64,000 nt of DNA from Lewinella sp. IMCC34191 (lineage in GTDB: Bacteria; Bacteroidota; Bacteroidia; Chitinophagales; Saprospiraceae), in contig NZ_QNQZ01000010.1 in the NCBI RefSeq assembly GCF_003390935.1, positions 62,001 to 126,000 of the forward strand, given 5' to 3'. A program made the position numbers and the translations under genes. Shown here piece by piece: positions 42,870 through 51,608 of this stretch (position 1 is its first letter; every line of letters begins with the position of its first letter). The notes beneath the pieces are model-generated. The model did not search any database. It saw only the letters and a list, made by a program, of their open reading frames with translations, and was not told the origin of the DNA.

Positions 42870-44072
42870 ATGACTAATGCACCTTTCTCTCTGCGTTACT
42901 CCCTTGTCTTAATCTACCTCCTCCTTTTTTCGCTCTTACCGGCCCAGCAACGTTACGAACCAGGCTATCTGGTGGAAACCAGCGGGGCGCGCACCGAAGT
43001 GCTTATTCTCAACAAAGGTTGGCGCTACCACCCCAAAGAGATATCCGTGAAGACCTCCGACGACGGTCCCATCACTGTCCGCGCCACGGACGAATTGGAA
43101 GCGTTCGGCATTGACGGTAAGGCCCGGTACGAAAACCGGGAGGTTGACATTGAAAAGTCATCTACGGACATCAAGGTACTTTCGGATAAGGTACCCCAAG
43201 CCCAAAGGGAACGAACCCTGTTGCGCGTTGAGATTGCCGGGCCGGCCACGCTCTATAGCTACCTTGCTCCCCAAGTGACCAAATACTTCCTGGCCGTCGG
43301 TGAGGAAGTGCCGAGTCAACTGACCTATACCCGCGTGTTGCAGGACGGCCAGCTGTTTGAAAACCGCGGCTATGCCAAACAACTCGCGGATGCGCTGCGC
43401 TGCGATCCGGATTTTCGCATCCCCACCCGGGTAAAATATACGCTGAAGGAATTGGCGGGGATCGTCAGCGAATACAATCAGTGCGTTGGCCAACCGTATG
43501 TCAGCTATAATGATGCACCCTCCGACCGCAAGCCGCTTCGCTTCACCGCCAACCTGGCCGCCTACCGTACGTCCTTTCAGATGAAGGACCTAAGCGACGA
43601 CGACGCACTACCGGAAATGGACCATCAGTTGATCCCACGCGTGGGTGTGGATATGGAGTATACTCTACCCTTCGGCGGCCACAAATTCGCTTTACTCTTC
43701 CGGCCGGGCTACTACCGGTACGCTACTTCCAGTACTTACCAAAGACGCGGCCGCGAACACGCCCTGGAGGTTGCATTTGACGCGATCGAACTGCCCGTCG
43801 CCTTCCGGTATTACAGCTTCCTTTCCGGTGGCCTGCAGCTGTTTGGCACGGTTGGACTGGGCCACACCTTGACCCTGGGAAACATCGACCGGGAGTCTCA
43901 CTACGACCTGCCTATGCACGGTATGTTCTCCTTCACCGGAGAAGTCGGGATTCGCTACCGTTCTCACTGGACCCTGGCCGGGGGATACCGTACGCACTCC
44001 AGCAGCATCCGCCATAATACCATCACCACCGACTTCCGGGTGCCCTACTTGCAGGTGGGCTATACTTTCTAG
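42870..44072 (+). CDS. exported envelope protein with beta-barrel-like C-terminus, paralogue B
   Basis: 400 residues from the ATG at 42870, which gives the signal peptide MTNAPFSLRYSLVLIYLLLF...LPAQ. It is collinear with paralogue A: YEPGYLVETSGARTEVLILNKGWRYHPKEI, FGIDGKARYENREVDIEKSS and SLYSYLAP-equivalent LYSYLAPQVTKYFL, then a barrel-like second half (FGGHKFALLFRPGYYRY; IELPVAFRYY; GEVGIRYRSHWTLAGGYR). It has the same length as A, but the two differ through the middle, so they are old duplicates. They flank the radical SAM, LytTR and TonB-like genes. It is likely an outer-membrane protein. Function unknown. Confidence 0.78.
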   Translation: MTNAPFSLRYSLVLIYLLLFSLLPAQQRYEPGYLVETSGARTEVLILNKGWRYHPKEISVKTSDDGPITVRATDELEAFGIDGKARYENREVDIEKSSTDIKVLSDKVPQAQRERTLLRVEIAGPATLYSYLAPQVTKYFLAVGEEVPSQLTYTRVLQDGQLFENRGYAKQLADALRCDPDFRIPTRVKYTLKELAGIVSEYNQCVGQPYVSYNDAPSDRKPLRFTANLAAYRTSFQMKDLSDDDALPEMDHQLIPRVGVDMEYTLPFGGHKFALLFRPGYYRYATSSTYQRRGREHALEVAFDAIELPVAFRYYSFLSGGLQLFGTVGLGHTLTLGNIDRESHYDLPMHGMFSFTGEVGIRYRSHWTLAGGYRTHSSSIRHNTITTDFRVPYLQVGYTF

Positions 44073-44087
44073 GGCGCTTTGGGTTCG

Positions 44088-44110
44088 GGCGGCGGAGCGC
44101 AGGTAAAAAA
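44088..44110 (+). repeat. dispersed 20-mer, copy 7
   Basis: Reads GGCGGCGGAGCGCAGGTAAA followed by AAA, an exact consensus copy. It lies 15 bases after paralogue B and 33 bases before the next ATG. Confidence 0.9.
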
Positions 44111-44142
44111 ACCGTTCCGGCAATAGGCCCGATATTCACCCC

Positions 44143-45312
44143 ATGACGCCCAGTCCCATTGTTGTCGGTATTATGAAGATGGACGTCGCCGGCCGCGACG
44201 ACCGTGACCTCAGTCACCTCACCAAACGCGCTACCGAGCGCTTCACCCGGTACGTGGAGCGGGAACCCCGGCTGCAGGTCACTTCCCTCACTTTCGACGG
44301 GCCGCCCCTCACGCCGCGGGAGAACGGGTACCAGGCCCTCGACTTCGTGCAGCTCGGCATTCAGGAAAAAACGGAGCGCCGGCTGGCCTTCCTGCTCATC
44401 GTCACCGAGGTGGAGATCGCCGCGCCATCACTATCCTACCTGCTGGGGCTCCCTTCCCAGCTGACCAACGTGGCCATCCTCTCCACCCGCCGGCTTGCCG
44501 ACCTCGGATCGGCCCAGACCACCGACCGGGAATTAATGGCCGAACGCCTCGGGTCGCTCATGCTCCATTGCTTCGGCCGGCTGCTGAATTTGCCCTACGC
44601 CGCGGAGCCATCGAGCTTTCTCGCGCGAATCGAGGTCCCCGCCGACCTGGACAAGATGCGGCAGTTTACGGACGAGCAATACAATCTCATGGCCTCCCGC
44701 TTACCGGAAGAAGCTAACGACCGGTACTCGAGCGGCAGCCATCTGCTGTTCTTTCTGCGGCAAACGATCGGCAACGTACCTCGCATTGTTCGGGGAGCGC
44801 TGCGTGCTAACCCCCTGCGGCTGGCTACCCGTCTGCCACGGATGATCGCCACCGCCCTTTCCGCTATCGTGCTATTGATCTTCGGGGCCGAGACGTGGGA
44901 TTTTGCCGCCTCCGTTGCTCCGACCCAGCTGACGGTATTCGTCGTGTCCAGCTTTCTGGCGGGCACCTTCGTCCTCTACCGGGCATTTTCCTTCCGGTTG
45001 GTCGCGACCCGGCGGGGAGACATCTCGGAAAGCGCCGTCGTTACGGCCGGAGCCACCGCCCTGGCTCTGGTGCTTACGCTGCTCTGCCTATTCGTGTTTT
45101 TCGGCTTGCTGATGTACGGCGTCGTCCTCTTCGTTTTTCCCGACCCGCTCATGAGTACCTGGACGTCGGCGCGCGACGGGGCCACCGTGGACGCTCATGT
45201 CAGGCTGGTCATTTTTCTGGCCGCCGTGGGTATTCTATCGGGTTCGTTGGGTGGGTCGGCCGACTCGCGTTCGGTGGTGCGGAATGTGTTGTTTGCGGGG
45301 GATGAGACCTGA
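44143..45312 (+). CDS. membrane protein with possible degenerate metzincin-like domain
   Basis: A 389-residue protein. The N-terminal ~210 residues are cytoplasmic and soluble; the C-terminal part has four hydrophobic helices (about 233-252, 258-278, 300-330, 355-372). The soluble domain shows LLIVTEVEI, SYLLGLP, VAILSTRRL and then MLHCFGRLLNLPYA. The order and spacing recall archaemetzincins, where a strand, a 'FGxA' turn, 'avvSxxRL' and HExxHxxGLxH follow. Here HExxH would be HCFGR and the third His is Tyr, so zinc catalysis is not expected. The assignment is by eye and tentative. No neighbour gives a functional hint. Confidence 0.6.
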   Translation: MTPSPIVVGIMKMDVAGRDDRDLSHLTKRATERFTRYVEREPRLQVTSLTFDGPPLTPRENGYQALDFVQLGIQEKTERRLAFLLIVTEVEIAAPSLSYLLGLPSQLTNVAILSTRRLADLGSAQTTDRELMAERLGSLMLHCFGRLLNLPYAAEPSSFLARIEVPADLDKMRQFTDEQYNLMASRLPEEANDRYSSGSHLLFFLRQTIGNVPRIVRGALRANPLRLATRLPRMIATALSAIVLLIFGAETWDFAASVAPTQLTVFVVSSFLAGTFVLYRAFSFRLVATRRGDISESAVVTAGATALALVLTLLCLFVFFGLLMYGVVLFVFPDPLMSTWTSARDGATVDAHVRLVIFLAAVGILSGSLGGSADSRSVVRNVLFAGDET

Positions 45313-45330
45313 GGCGCTGGCGCGCCATTT

Positions 45331-45428
45331 TTCACCACAGAGGACGCTGAGGGGTTCACAGAGGAATCACGGAGGGCGAGCGCACCTCTGTGAATACCTC
45401 CGTGCAAATCTGCGTCCTCCGTGGTGAA
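45331..45428. repeat. 98-bp imperfect palindrome (CACCACAGAGGAC type)
   Basis: TTCACCACAGAGGACGC at the left end is complementary (with one or two changes) to GCGTCCTCCGTGGTGAA at the right. CACGGAGG and CACAGAGG sub-repeats lie inside. Elements of this kind are scattered in many environmental bacterial genomes. Confidence 0.8.
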
Positions 45429-45444
45429 CTTTAGCAATTAAGAA

Positions 45445-46581
45445 CTACGGCGTAACCCGGTGCGAAATCTCCAGCCGCTCCCCCGGCGCCGTGATCGCGT
45501 TCAGCACCTCAAAGCGCAACTCGAAGCTGTCCAGTACCTCGCCCGTCATCACGTTGATGGTGGTACTTCCGTAAGCAGGGACGCGCACCAGTCCGAGATC
45601 GCTCTGCAGGGAATACTGGCCGATATTATCCAGTAAGTATTCGGCGCTGCTGTTATTCGTGATGGTCACTTCAGCTACCGAGGTATCATCTATGTACCGC
45701 GCCTCGGGGATATCCAGGCTGGCGCGCACCACGGCCCCGACATGCGCTTGCCGCCCGACGAGGGTATTCTCGAACCAGGCGACCGTACGGCCGGCAACCA
45801 ACGCCTCCTTAATGGCTTCGGGGGTACGCTCCGCCGCCAGTACCAGGGTCACGGGCCGGTGCCCGCTCCCGGCGATATCGTACTGGTAATCCACCAGACC
45901 GTGGATATCCGAGGTCCCCATGATCGTGAGGTCGTTGTCCAGCGCAATTTGCAGGGCTTCCTCGCTAATGGTCAGGTCGTTCACCACCTCGATACCGTCC
46001 AGCAGATCGTTGGCGATCAGGTACTCGTGAAAGGGGGTGAGGGTGGCTACGCCGTCGGGGCGCTGAGCCGTCCAGTTCGGGTGGTTCCAGAAAGTGAAGG
46101 CCCCCTGCCGCTTGGCCTCCTCGAAGACGGCCAGGCTATCCTCGATCAGCAGGGCGTTAGCGTCCTGGATGAAGATGGCGTTGCTGTGGCCGGGCGGCAT
46201 ATGCCGGGTGATTTCCGCCCCCTGGATGACCAGCATATCCGTATTCGCCGCCGTTTCGGTCGCGATCTCGTGGCTCCGGTTGCGGTCGGGGTGCGGAATA
46301 TCGTCGGCGTGGGGCTGGTACTCCAGGTGCTCGGTCATCGCTACCGCGTCTACGCTGTCCCGCAGCGCTTCCTGTATGCGAATATCCGGCCATACGCTCC
46401 CGTCACTGAATACGGTATGGATATGAAAATCACAGGCCAGCGTCAGGTATTCCTCCGTATCGGGAAAATCGATCACCCGCGTGTATTGGTGGGTATGCAT
46501 TCGCCCGTTCCCGTGCGCGTGTTGCGCGCTCAATCCCAGGCTTACCGCCAACATGACTAATAATGTAAAAATTGATTGCAT
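45445..46581 (-). CDS. exported PHP-family phosphodiesterase (Sb-PDE-like)
   Basis: A 378-residue protein with a signal peptide (ending GLSAQ). The PHP metal site is well marked: DFHIHTVFSDG (H-x-H plus Asp), TEHLEYQ, QGAEITRH, FWNHPNW and GTSDIHGLVDY. A C-terminal beta-sandwich of about 90 residues follows. It resembles the broad-specificity phosphodiesterases (Sb-PDE type) that act on alkyl and aryl phosphodiesters. It is periplasmic or surface. It follows SusC-SusD in the same direction with 345 bases between, and is flanked by two long inverted-repeat elements. The joint role, binding and hydrolysis of a phosphate ester, is inference. Confidence 0.88.
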   Translation of the reverse strand: MQSIFTLLVMLAVSLGLSAQHAHGNGRMHTHQYTRVIDFPDTEEYLTLACDFHIHTVFSDGSVWPDIRIQEALRDSVDAVAMTEHLEYQPHADDIPHPDRNRSHEIATETAANTDMLVIQGAEITRHMPPGHSNAIFIQDANALLIEDSLAVFEEAKRQGAFTFWNHPNWTAQRPDGVATLTPFHEYLIANDLLDGIEVVNDLTISEEALQIALDNDLTIMGTSDIHGLVDYQYDIAGSGHRPVTLVLAAERTPEAIKEALVAGRTVAWFENTLVGRQAHVGAVVRASLDIPEARYIDDTSVAEVTITNNSSAEYLLDNIGQYSLQSDLGLVRVPAYGSTTINVMTGEVLDSFELRFEVLNAITAPGERLEISHRVTP

Positions 46582-46925
46582 ACCGTGTACTGATTTATTT
46601 GAGATTACCCAATCGGTGTCTTATGAATAACTTTCACCTGTGCTGCCAGCGACTCACCCTTTGCTAGTGCCTGCCGCTTCGCGCCGCTTAAGTAAATGAT
46701 TTTCAACACAGATTAGGACGGATTTAGGGCACAGATGCGCACAGATTCTCTCGCTTCGCTCGGGAGCTACGCTCCCCTGATCTGTACCGCTCCATCTCCG
46801 CGGTATCCGTGCCTGAAAAATTGCCGCAGGCAACAAAAAAATCCGTGAGAATCCGTGCTCTAAATCCGTATAAATCTGTGTGAACCCCTTCCCACCAAGG
46901 TTGCCGAAGGCAGCCGCGAACCAAA
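46582..46925. other. intergenic region holding a long inverted-repeat element
   Basis: No gene. Most of it is the 183-bp imperfect palindrome at 46702-46884. Small hairpins (GGGAGC-TAC-GCTCCC, TTGCC-GCA-GGCAA) lie inside. Confidence 0.7.
46702..46884. repeat. 183-bp imperfect palindrome (ACACAGATT type)
   Basis: TTCAACACAGATT at the left end pairs with AAATCTGTGTGAA at the right. ATCCGTG/CACGGAT-like and ACAGATTCTC/GAGAATCCGT pairs lie further in. It has a similar make-up to the 98-bp palindrome on the other side of the PHP gene. Confidence 0.75.
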
Positions 46926-48329
46926 CTACCGATCATACCAAACTCTAGAATTAATATCATCCCCCCCGATCCGCTCCGCCGCCGCGCTATAATTCTCGGG
47001 GTTGACGGATTGCTCAATGCTCGGATACAACAGCCGCACCGGCACCGCACCGGCATTCACCGTTCCCGGGCCGGCGGAGATGAACGAGGGTAAGCCCGTC
47101 CGCTTCCAGTCAAACCAAGCCTCGGTCGTATTCTGCCAAAGACTCAGCCATTTCTGCCGGGCGATCAGCTCGCGGGCATTGGCATCGTCCCAGGCGGCTT
47201 CCCCGTCGAAGTAGTCGGTGGGAATAGGTACGCCCCATTGCTCGAAAGAGGCCCGGACGGCGGTGCGGTAATATTCCTGTTCGTCACCTTCAATTAACCT
47301 GCGCTCCGCCGCCTCCGCTAAAAGAAAATTCAGCTCGCTGACCGTCATGAATACGGCGTCCAGTTTGCCGGGCACGGCAAAGTAGCTGGTGTCTTTCGTA
47401 CTAAAGACGTCCGGCCGGCCGATATCGCCCAGCGTTTGGCCGGGGTCCACGCCGCGGTATTCGGGGTAGCCGTTCGGATCCAGCCACTCCGCCAGCCGAG
47501 GGTCATCATAGTCCTGCAGCAGGCCCACGAGATGGGTCGTCGGGATCCGTAGGAAATAATCGTAGGTGCGTCCTACGGGAGCGGCAATGGGCGCCGCATT
47601 GGGCAGCACACCGGTGAAATCGTAGATGGCGTTGTCCCCATTATCCGCGAAGAGCGGATAGTTATCCGGGGCATCGACGATCGCCTGCAGCGTTGCACTG
47701 ACGTCCATAGCTTCCGAAGCCCGCAGCAGGAGCCGCACCCGCAGGGAGTTAGCGAAGCGGCGCCACTTCCCCGTATCGCCCCCGTACAGATTATCGCCGG
47801 CAATGGTGGCTCCGGTAAACAGCGAATTGGCCCGGTCCAGGTCCTCCAGCAGCCCGGCGTAAATATCCTCCTGCCGGTCGTAGGCGGGGGCGAAAATGCC
47901 GTCGCTTTCCGCCCGCCCGGCCTCGGTGTACGGCACGTCGCCGTAGGCGTCCGTCAGGATCGAGAACATATACGCCTGCAGCGTCAACGCCACGGCTTCG
48001 TAGTCGGTCTGCCCCGTTGCGATCCCGTAGGCCTCGATGTCCTTGGCATCCTGGATCACCGCGTAGAGACTCCAAAAGCGCCCGTCGGCCGCCCACTGGT
48101 AGATGTCGATATCGTTGAATTCGTAGTTGGCGGCGTACTGGGCCACGACGTCACCGAAGTTCTGTACGTTGTTGACGTGATTGCTTGCCAGGTCGAAGGT
48201 GACCGTGCGCAGGAGCAGGTCACCCGTCACGCTTTCCGGCTCGTTGGGGTTGGTGTTGATCTCGTCGAAGTCATCGGTGCAGCCCGACAGGAAAGCCAGG
48301 ACCAGTAGCAGCGGTAAGTAAGTTCGCAT
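46926..48329 (-). CDS. SusD/RagB-family nutrient-binding outer-membrane lipoprotein
   Basis: 467 residues. The lipoprotein signal ends FLSGC (Cys17). Family blocks are DEINTNPNEPESVTGDLLL near the N-terminus, QAYMFSILTDAYGDVPYTEA, RRFANSLRVRLLLRAS, LNFLLAEAAERRL and FDWKRTGLP. SusD-type proteins lid the SusC barrel and capture the substrate. It lies 38 bases after susC in the same operon. The stretch coding AERRLI (47294-47313) is a copy of the dispersed 20-mer, which is unusual inside a gene. The substrate is unknown; the adjacent PHP phosphodiesterase suggests a phosphate ester. Confidence 0.93.
   Translation of the reverse strand: MRTYLPLLLVLAFLSGCTDDFDEINTNPNEPESVTGDLLLRTVTFDLASNHVNNVQNFGDVVAQYAANYEFNDIDIYQWAADGRFWSLYAVIQDAKDIEAYGIATGQTDYEAVALTLQAYMFSILTDAYGDVPYTEAGRAESDGIFAPAYDRQEDIYAGLLEDLDRANSLFTGATIAGDNLYGGDTGKWRRFANSLRVRLLLRASEAMDVSATLQAIVDAPDNYPLFADNGDNAIYDFTGVLPNAAPIAAPVGRTYDYFLRIPTTHLVGLLQDYDDPRLAEWLDPNGYPEYRGVDPGQTLGDIGRPDVFSTKDTSYFAVPGKLDAVFMTVSELNFLLAEAAERRLIEGDEQEYYRTAVRASFEQWGVPIPTDYFDGEAAWDDANARELIARQKWLSLWQNTTEAWFDWKRTGLPSFISAGPGTVNAGAVPVRLLYPSIEQSVNPENYSAAAERIGGDDINSRVWYDR
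47294..47313 (-). repeat. dispersed 20-mer, copy 8, inside the SusD gene
   Basis: The minus strand reads GGCGGCGGAGCGCAGGTTAA, one base from the consensus, read in frame as AERRLI. Confidence 0.75.
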
Positions 48330-48343
48330 AGCGTAATTCTTTG

Positions 48344-48365
48344 GGCGGCGGAGCGCGGGTAAAAA
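48344..48365 (+). repeat. dispersed 20-mer, copy 9
   Basis: Reads GGCGGCGGAGCGCGGGTAAA followed by AA, between the susC stop and the susD start. Confidence 0.85.
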
Positions 48366-48367
48366 GC

Positions 48368-51300
48368 TTAAAAGCCGAGGTTCAGCCGGAACCCGAAGGA
48401 TTTGGTAGAGGGGAGTTGCGTGACCTCGAAGCCCGGCACCAGCGTACCCCCATTAAGGGCGAAGGCCTCCGGGTCGATGTTGGGCACGTCCGTCCAGAGG
48501 GCGACGTTCTGCCCCACAAAGGCAATACTGGCGTTGGCCACGCCGATGTTTTGCAGCCAGCGCTGGGGTAAGCGGTAACCGACGGTCACTTCCCGTAGCT
48601 TGGCGAAGCTCGCGTCGAAGCTGTTGGCCTCCACGTTGTCGCGACGGTAGTAACCACCGTAATACCAGGTTTCCGGAGCCACTACGGTGGTGTTCTCCAC
48701 GAAGTTGCCGTCGTCGTCACGCATGACGCCGTCGCCCACCAGCCCCTCGGTCCGTCCGGGAAGGGAGTGCTGCAGCAGGCCGCTCTCCGCACCGATCGCG
48801 TTGGTGTAGGAGTATATGCGTCCGCCGCTGCGGATGTCGAGCAGGGCGTGGGCGAAGACGCCGCGGTAGCTCACGTCGGTAGCCATGCCCACCGTGAAGT
48901 CAGGGTTATAGTTTCCGATCGACTGCCGTTCCGTGGATACTTCCGGCAGCCCGTTCGTGCCGTAGATGACTTGACCGTCCTCCGTGCGGTTGAACACCTG
49001 ACCGTAGATGTCCCCCATGCGTCCGCCTACACGGGCTTCTACCGTCGTACCATCGGGGCCGTTGGCGACGATGAAGGTTTCGATGCCGGGGGCCAGCGCG
49101 TTCACCACGCTGCGACTGCGGGTGAAGTTCACGTTGAGGTCCCAGCTGAATCCGTCGGGGTTACGGAACGGACTAATGCCCAGGGCCGCTTCCAGGCCAT
49201 TGGTTTCGACCTCACCGGCGTTTACGACCGTCGAATTGAAGCCCGACGCCGGACTGATGCCCGCGCGGATGATCTGGTCGCTCGTGACGCTATTGTAGTA
49301 GGTAAAGTCGAAGCGCAGTCGCCGTTCTAAGAGTTCGGTGGTCAATCCGACTTCGTAGCTGTTGGTCCGCTCCGGCTTGAGTTCGGCATTGGGCAGCTCG
49401 GAGGGGCTGCTGACGGAATTCGGCAATGTCGCGAATTCGTAGGTCTTCACGAGGCTGAAGGCACGGGTATCGTTTCCTACCTGGGCGACATTGGCCCGCA
49501 GCTTCACGTAATCCACCGCCTCCCCCAGGTCGAAGATCTCCGAGGGCAGGAAGCTCAGCGAGGCGGACGGATAGAAGTAGCTGTTATTGGCTTCCGGCAG
49601 GGCGCTACTCCAGTCGTTGCGGGCGGTGACGTCCAGGTAGAGGAAATCGCGGTACCCCAGGTTAGCAAAGGCGTAGAGGCTGTTCACCCGCTTCGGCAGC
49701 AGGATGCGCCGCGTGGTGGGGTTCACGTTGATGTTCTGCAGGTTGTAGATGCCCGGCACGGCCAGGCCGCGCCCCTCGATGAAGTTCTCCCGGTATTCCT
49801 CCTCGCGCCGGTTGCCTCCCCCGCTGACTACGGCGCTGAAGTCTCCGAAGCGCTTGGTGTAGGTAAGCAGGAAGTCGAGGTTCGTTTCGCGGAAGTTCAC
49901 GTTCTGCTCCCGGTACATCCCGTTGGCGTAGCGCTGGGCGCCTACCGGACGGCGACTCGTGCGCAGGTCGTCGAAGTAGTCGGTACCGCCGCGCAGCAGC
50001 AGGCTCAGCTCGGGGGTGAGTTGCGCCGTTGCCGAGATGCGGCCGAAGAGCCGGTCTTTCTCAAATCCGTTCAGGTTTTCATAGGCGATCAGGTAGGGGT
50101 TATCCGCCCAGGTGAAGATGTAGGTCTGCTCCCGGTCTTCGCCGCCCTCGGCCCAGTAGTCGCGGAACCAGTCCATGTCGGCGTTATTATAGTTCCACAG
50201 CAGGACGTACATCAGCCCCTGGCTGCCGTAGCCGGAGACCGGGACATTGTTGCTTCCACTATTGATGTAGTTGCCGCTCAGGTCGATGGTCAGCCAGTCG
50301 GCCGGCCGGTATTCGGTATTCAGGCTGATGGTGTGGCGGTCCAGGTCGGTATTCGGCACGATACCCTCGCTCTGGCTGTTGCCGTAGCTGAGGCGGAAGT
50401 TCCCCCGGTCGGACCCGCCATTGATGGCCAGCTGATTGGTCGTGGTGAAGCCGGTCTGGAAGAAGTCCGCGATGTCGTAGCGGCGGACGAAGGGTTGCTC
50501 ACCGGGCTGCGGGGAGCCGTCCTGCTCGATCTGTAGTCCCTCTTCGAGCGACGGTCCGAAATTGGTCCCGAAGTCGGAGGCGTAGGCAAGACCCCAGCCA
50601 CCGCCGTACTGCGTCTGCTGATCGGGCAAGACGAGCGGACTGCTCCAGGTGGTATTGCTGCTGAAGTTGATGCCCAGCCCTTTCTGTGTTTCGCCGCTCT
50701 TCGTGGTAATTAGCAAGACGCCATTGGCCGCCCGCGAACCGTACAGGGCCGAGGCCGCCGCACCCTTCAGCACGGAAACGGATGCGATGTCGGCCGGATT
50801 GATCTCGGCGGCGCCGTTGCCGTAGTCGCTGGGCAGGTCGCTCTGGCTCGTACTGCCCCCGCCTACGCCGTACACCTCGTTGTTGATGGGGATGCCATCC
50901 ACCACGACCAGCGGGCCGTTCGCGTTGATGTTGAGGCTGTTCTCGCCGCGGATTACGACGCGGGAGCTACTCGTCAGTCCGTTACTGGCGTTGGTAACCG
51001 TCAGCCCTGCCACTTTACCGGACAGGCCGGAAAGCATATTGACGGGCCGGACCGCGTCGATCTCATCGCCGCTGACTTCTTCCACGGCATAACCGAGAGC
51101 CTTCTTTTCACGCTTCAATCCCAGAGCGGTGACCACCACTTCGTCCAGGTTGACCCCTTCACTCAAAGCGATGTCTACCTGACTGCGGCCGGCGAGGGCC
51201 ACTTCCTGCAGTGCGTAGCCGACGTAGGTCATGATTAACGTAGCCTCACCGGTGCTCACCTCAAGACTGAAGTTTCCGTCGAGATCGGTCACCGTGCCGT

Positions 51301-51469
51301 TGGTGGTCCCCCGCTCCACCACGGAGACGCCGATCAGGGGGGTGCCGTCGGCCGCTTCGGTCACCTGTCCCGAGACGGTAAACTGGGCGTGCAGACCACC
51401 GGCGCTCAGCAGCAGGATTAAGACGAACAATTGGTGCAGCCAATGCCCGGGAATGGATGGGTGTTTCAT
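48368..51469 (-). CDS. SusC/RagA-family TonB-linked outer membrane receptor
   Basis: 1033 residues from the ATG at 51469, where a signal peptide begins (HQLFVLILLLSAGGLHAQ). The frame stays open 136 codons upstream, without homology. Domains: a carboxypeptidase-regulatory-like domain (VSGQVTEAADGTPLIGVSV), a plug (LNGLSGKVAGLTV-type block, VVVDGIPINN, SVLKGAAASALYGSRAANGVLLITTKSG) and a 22-strand barrel ending FGFRLNLGF. It imports the ligand held by SusD, driven by TonB-ExbBD. A -7 box (TACTTTTG) lies about 55 bases upstream of the ATG. It forms an operon with susD. The conserved plug phrases make the family certain; the ligand is not. Confidence 0.96.
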   Translation of the reverse strand: MKHPSIPGHWLHQLFVLILLLSAGGLHAQFTVSGQVTEAADGTPLIGVSVVERGTTNGTVTDLDGNFSLEVSTGEATLIMTYVGYALQEVALAGRSQVDIALSEGVNLDEVVVTALGLKREKKALGYAVEEVSGDEIDAVRPVNMLSGLSGKVAGLTVTNASNGLTSSSRVVIRGENSLNINANGPLVVVDGIPINNEVYGVGGGSTSQSDLPSDYGNGAAEINPADIASVSVLKGAAASALYGSRAANGVLLITTKSGETQKGLGINFSSNTTWSSPLVLPDQQTQYGGGWGLAYASDFGTNFGPSLEEGLQIEQDGSPQPGEQPFVRRYDIADFFQTGFTTTNQLAINGGSDRGNFRLSYGNSQSEGIVPNTDLDRHTISLNTEYRPADWLTIDLSGNYINSGSNNVPVSGYGSQGLMYVLLWNYNNADMDWFRDYWAEGGEDREQTYIFTWADNPYLIAYENLNGFEKDRLFGRISATAQLTPELSLLLRGGTDYFDDLRTSRRPVGAQRYANGMYREQNVNFRETNLDFLLTYTKRFGDFSAVVSGGGNRREEEYRENFIEGRGLAVPGIYNLQNINVNPTTRRILLPKRVNSLYAFANLGYRDFLYLDVTARNDWSSALPEANNSYFYPSASLSFLPSEIFDLGEAVDYVKLRANVAQVGNDTRAFSLVKTYEFATLPNSVSSPSELPNAELKPERTNSYEVGLTTELLERRLRFDFTYYNSVTSDQIIRAGISPASGFNSTVVNAGEVETNGLEAALGISPFRNPDGFSWDLNVNFTRSRSVVNALAPGIETFIVANGPDGTTVEARVGGRMGDIYGQVFNRTEDGQVIYGTNGLPEVSTERQSIGNYNPDFTVGMATDVSYRGVFAHALLDIRSGGRIYSYTNAIGAESGLLQHSLPGRTEGLVGDGVMRDDDGNFVENTTVVAPETWYYGGYYRRDNVEANSFDASFAKLREVTVGYRLPQRWLQNIGVANASIAFVGQNVALWTDVPNIDPEAFALNGGTLVPGFEVTQLPSTKSFGFRLNLGF

Positions 51470-51524
51470 ATATGGTAGTAGCGAAAAGGCCGGAAGGGCG
51501 CAAGACCGCTTTCCGTTGGTGCCG

Positions 51525-51532
51525 CAAAAGTA
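51525..51532 (-). promoter_or_regulatory. -7 box of the susCD operon
   Basis: The minus strand reads TACTTTTGCGGC, fitting TAnnTTTG. The expected start site gives a leader of about 45-50 bases. No matching -33 TTTG is seen. Confidence 0.6.
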
Positions 51533-51588
51533 AGGGCCTATGCTTGTTTGCCCCGGGGGCGCCCCATTAAGTTTTAGTGAAGTCCGGG

Positions 51589-51608
51589 GGCGGCGGCGCG
51601 CAGGTAAG
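51589..51608 (+). repeat. dispersed 20-mer, copy 10
   Basis: Reads GGCGGCGGCGCGCAGGTAAG, two substitutions from the consensus. Confidence 0.8.
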
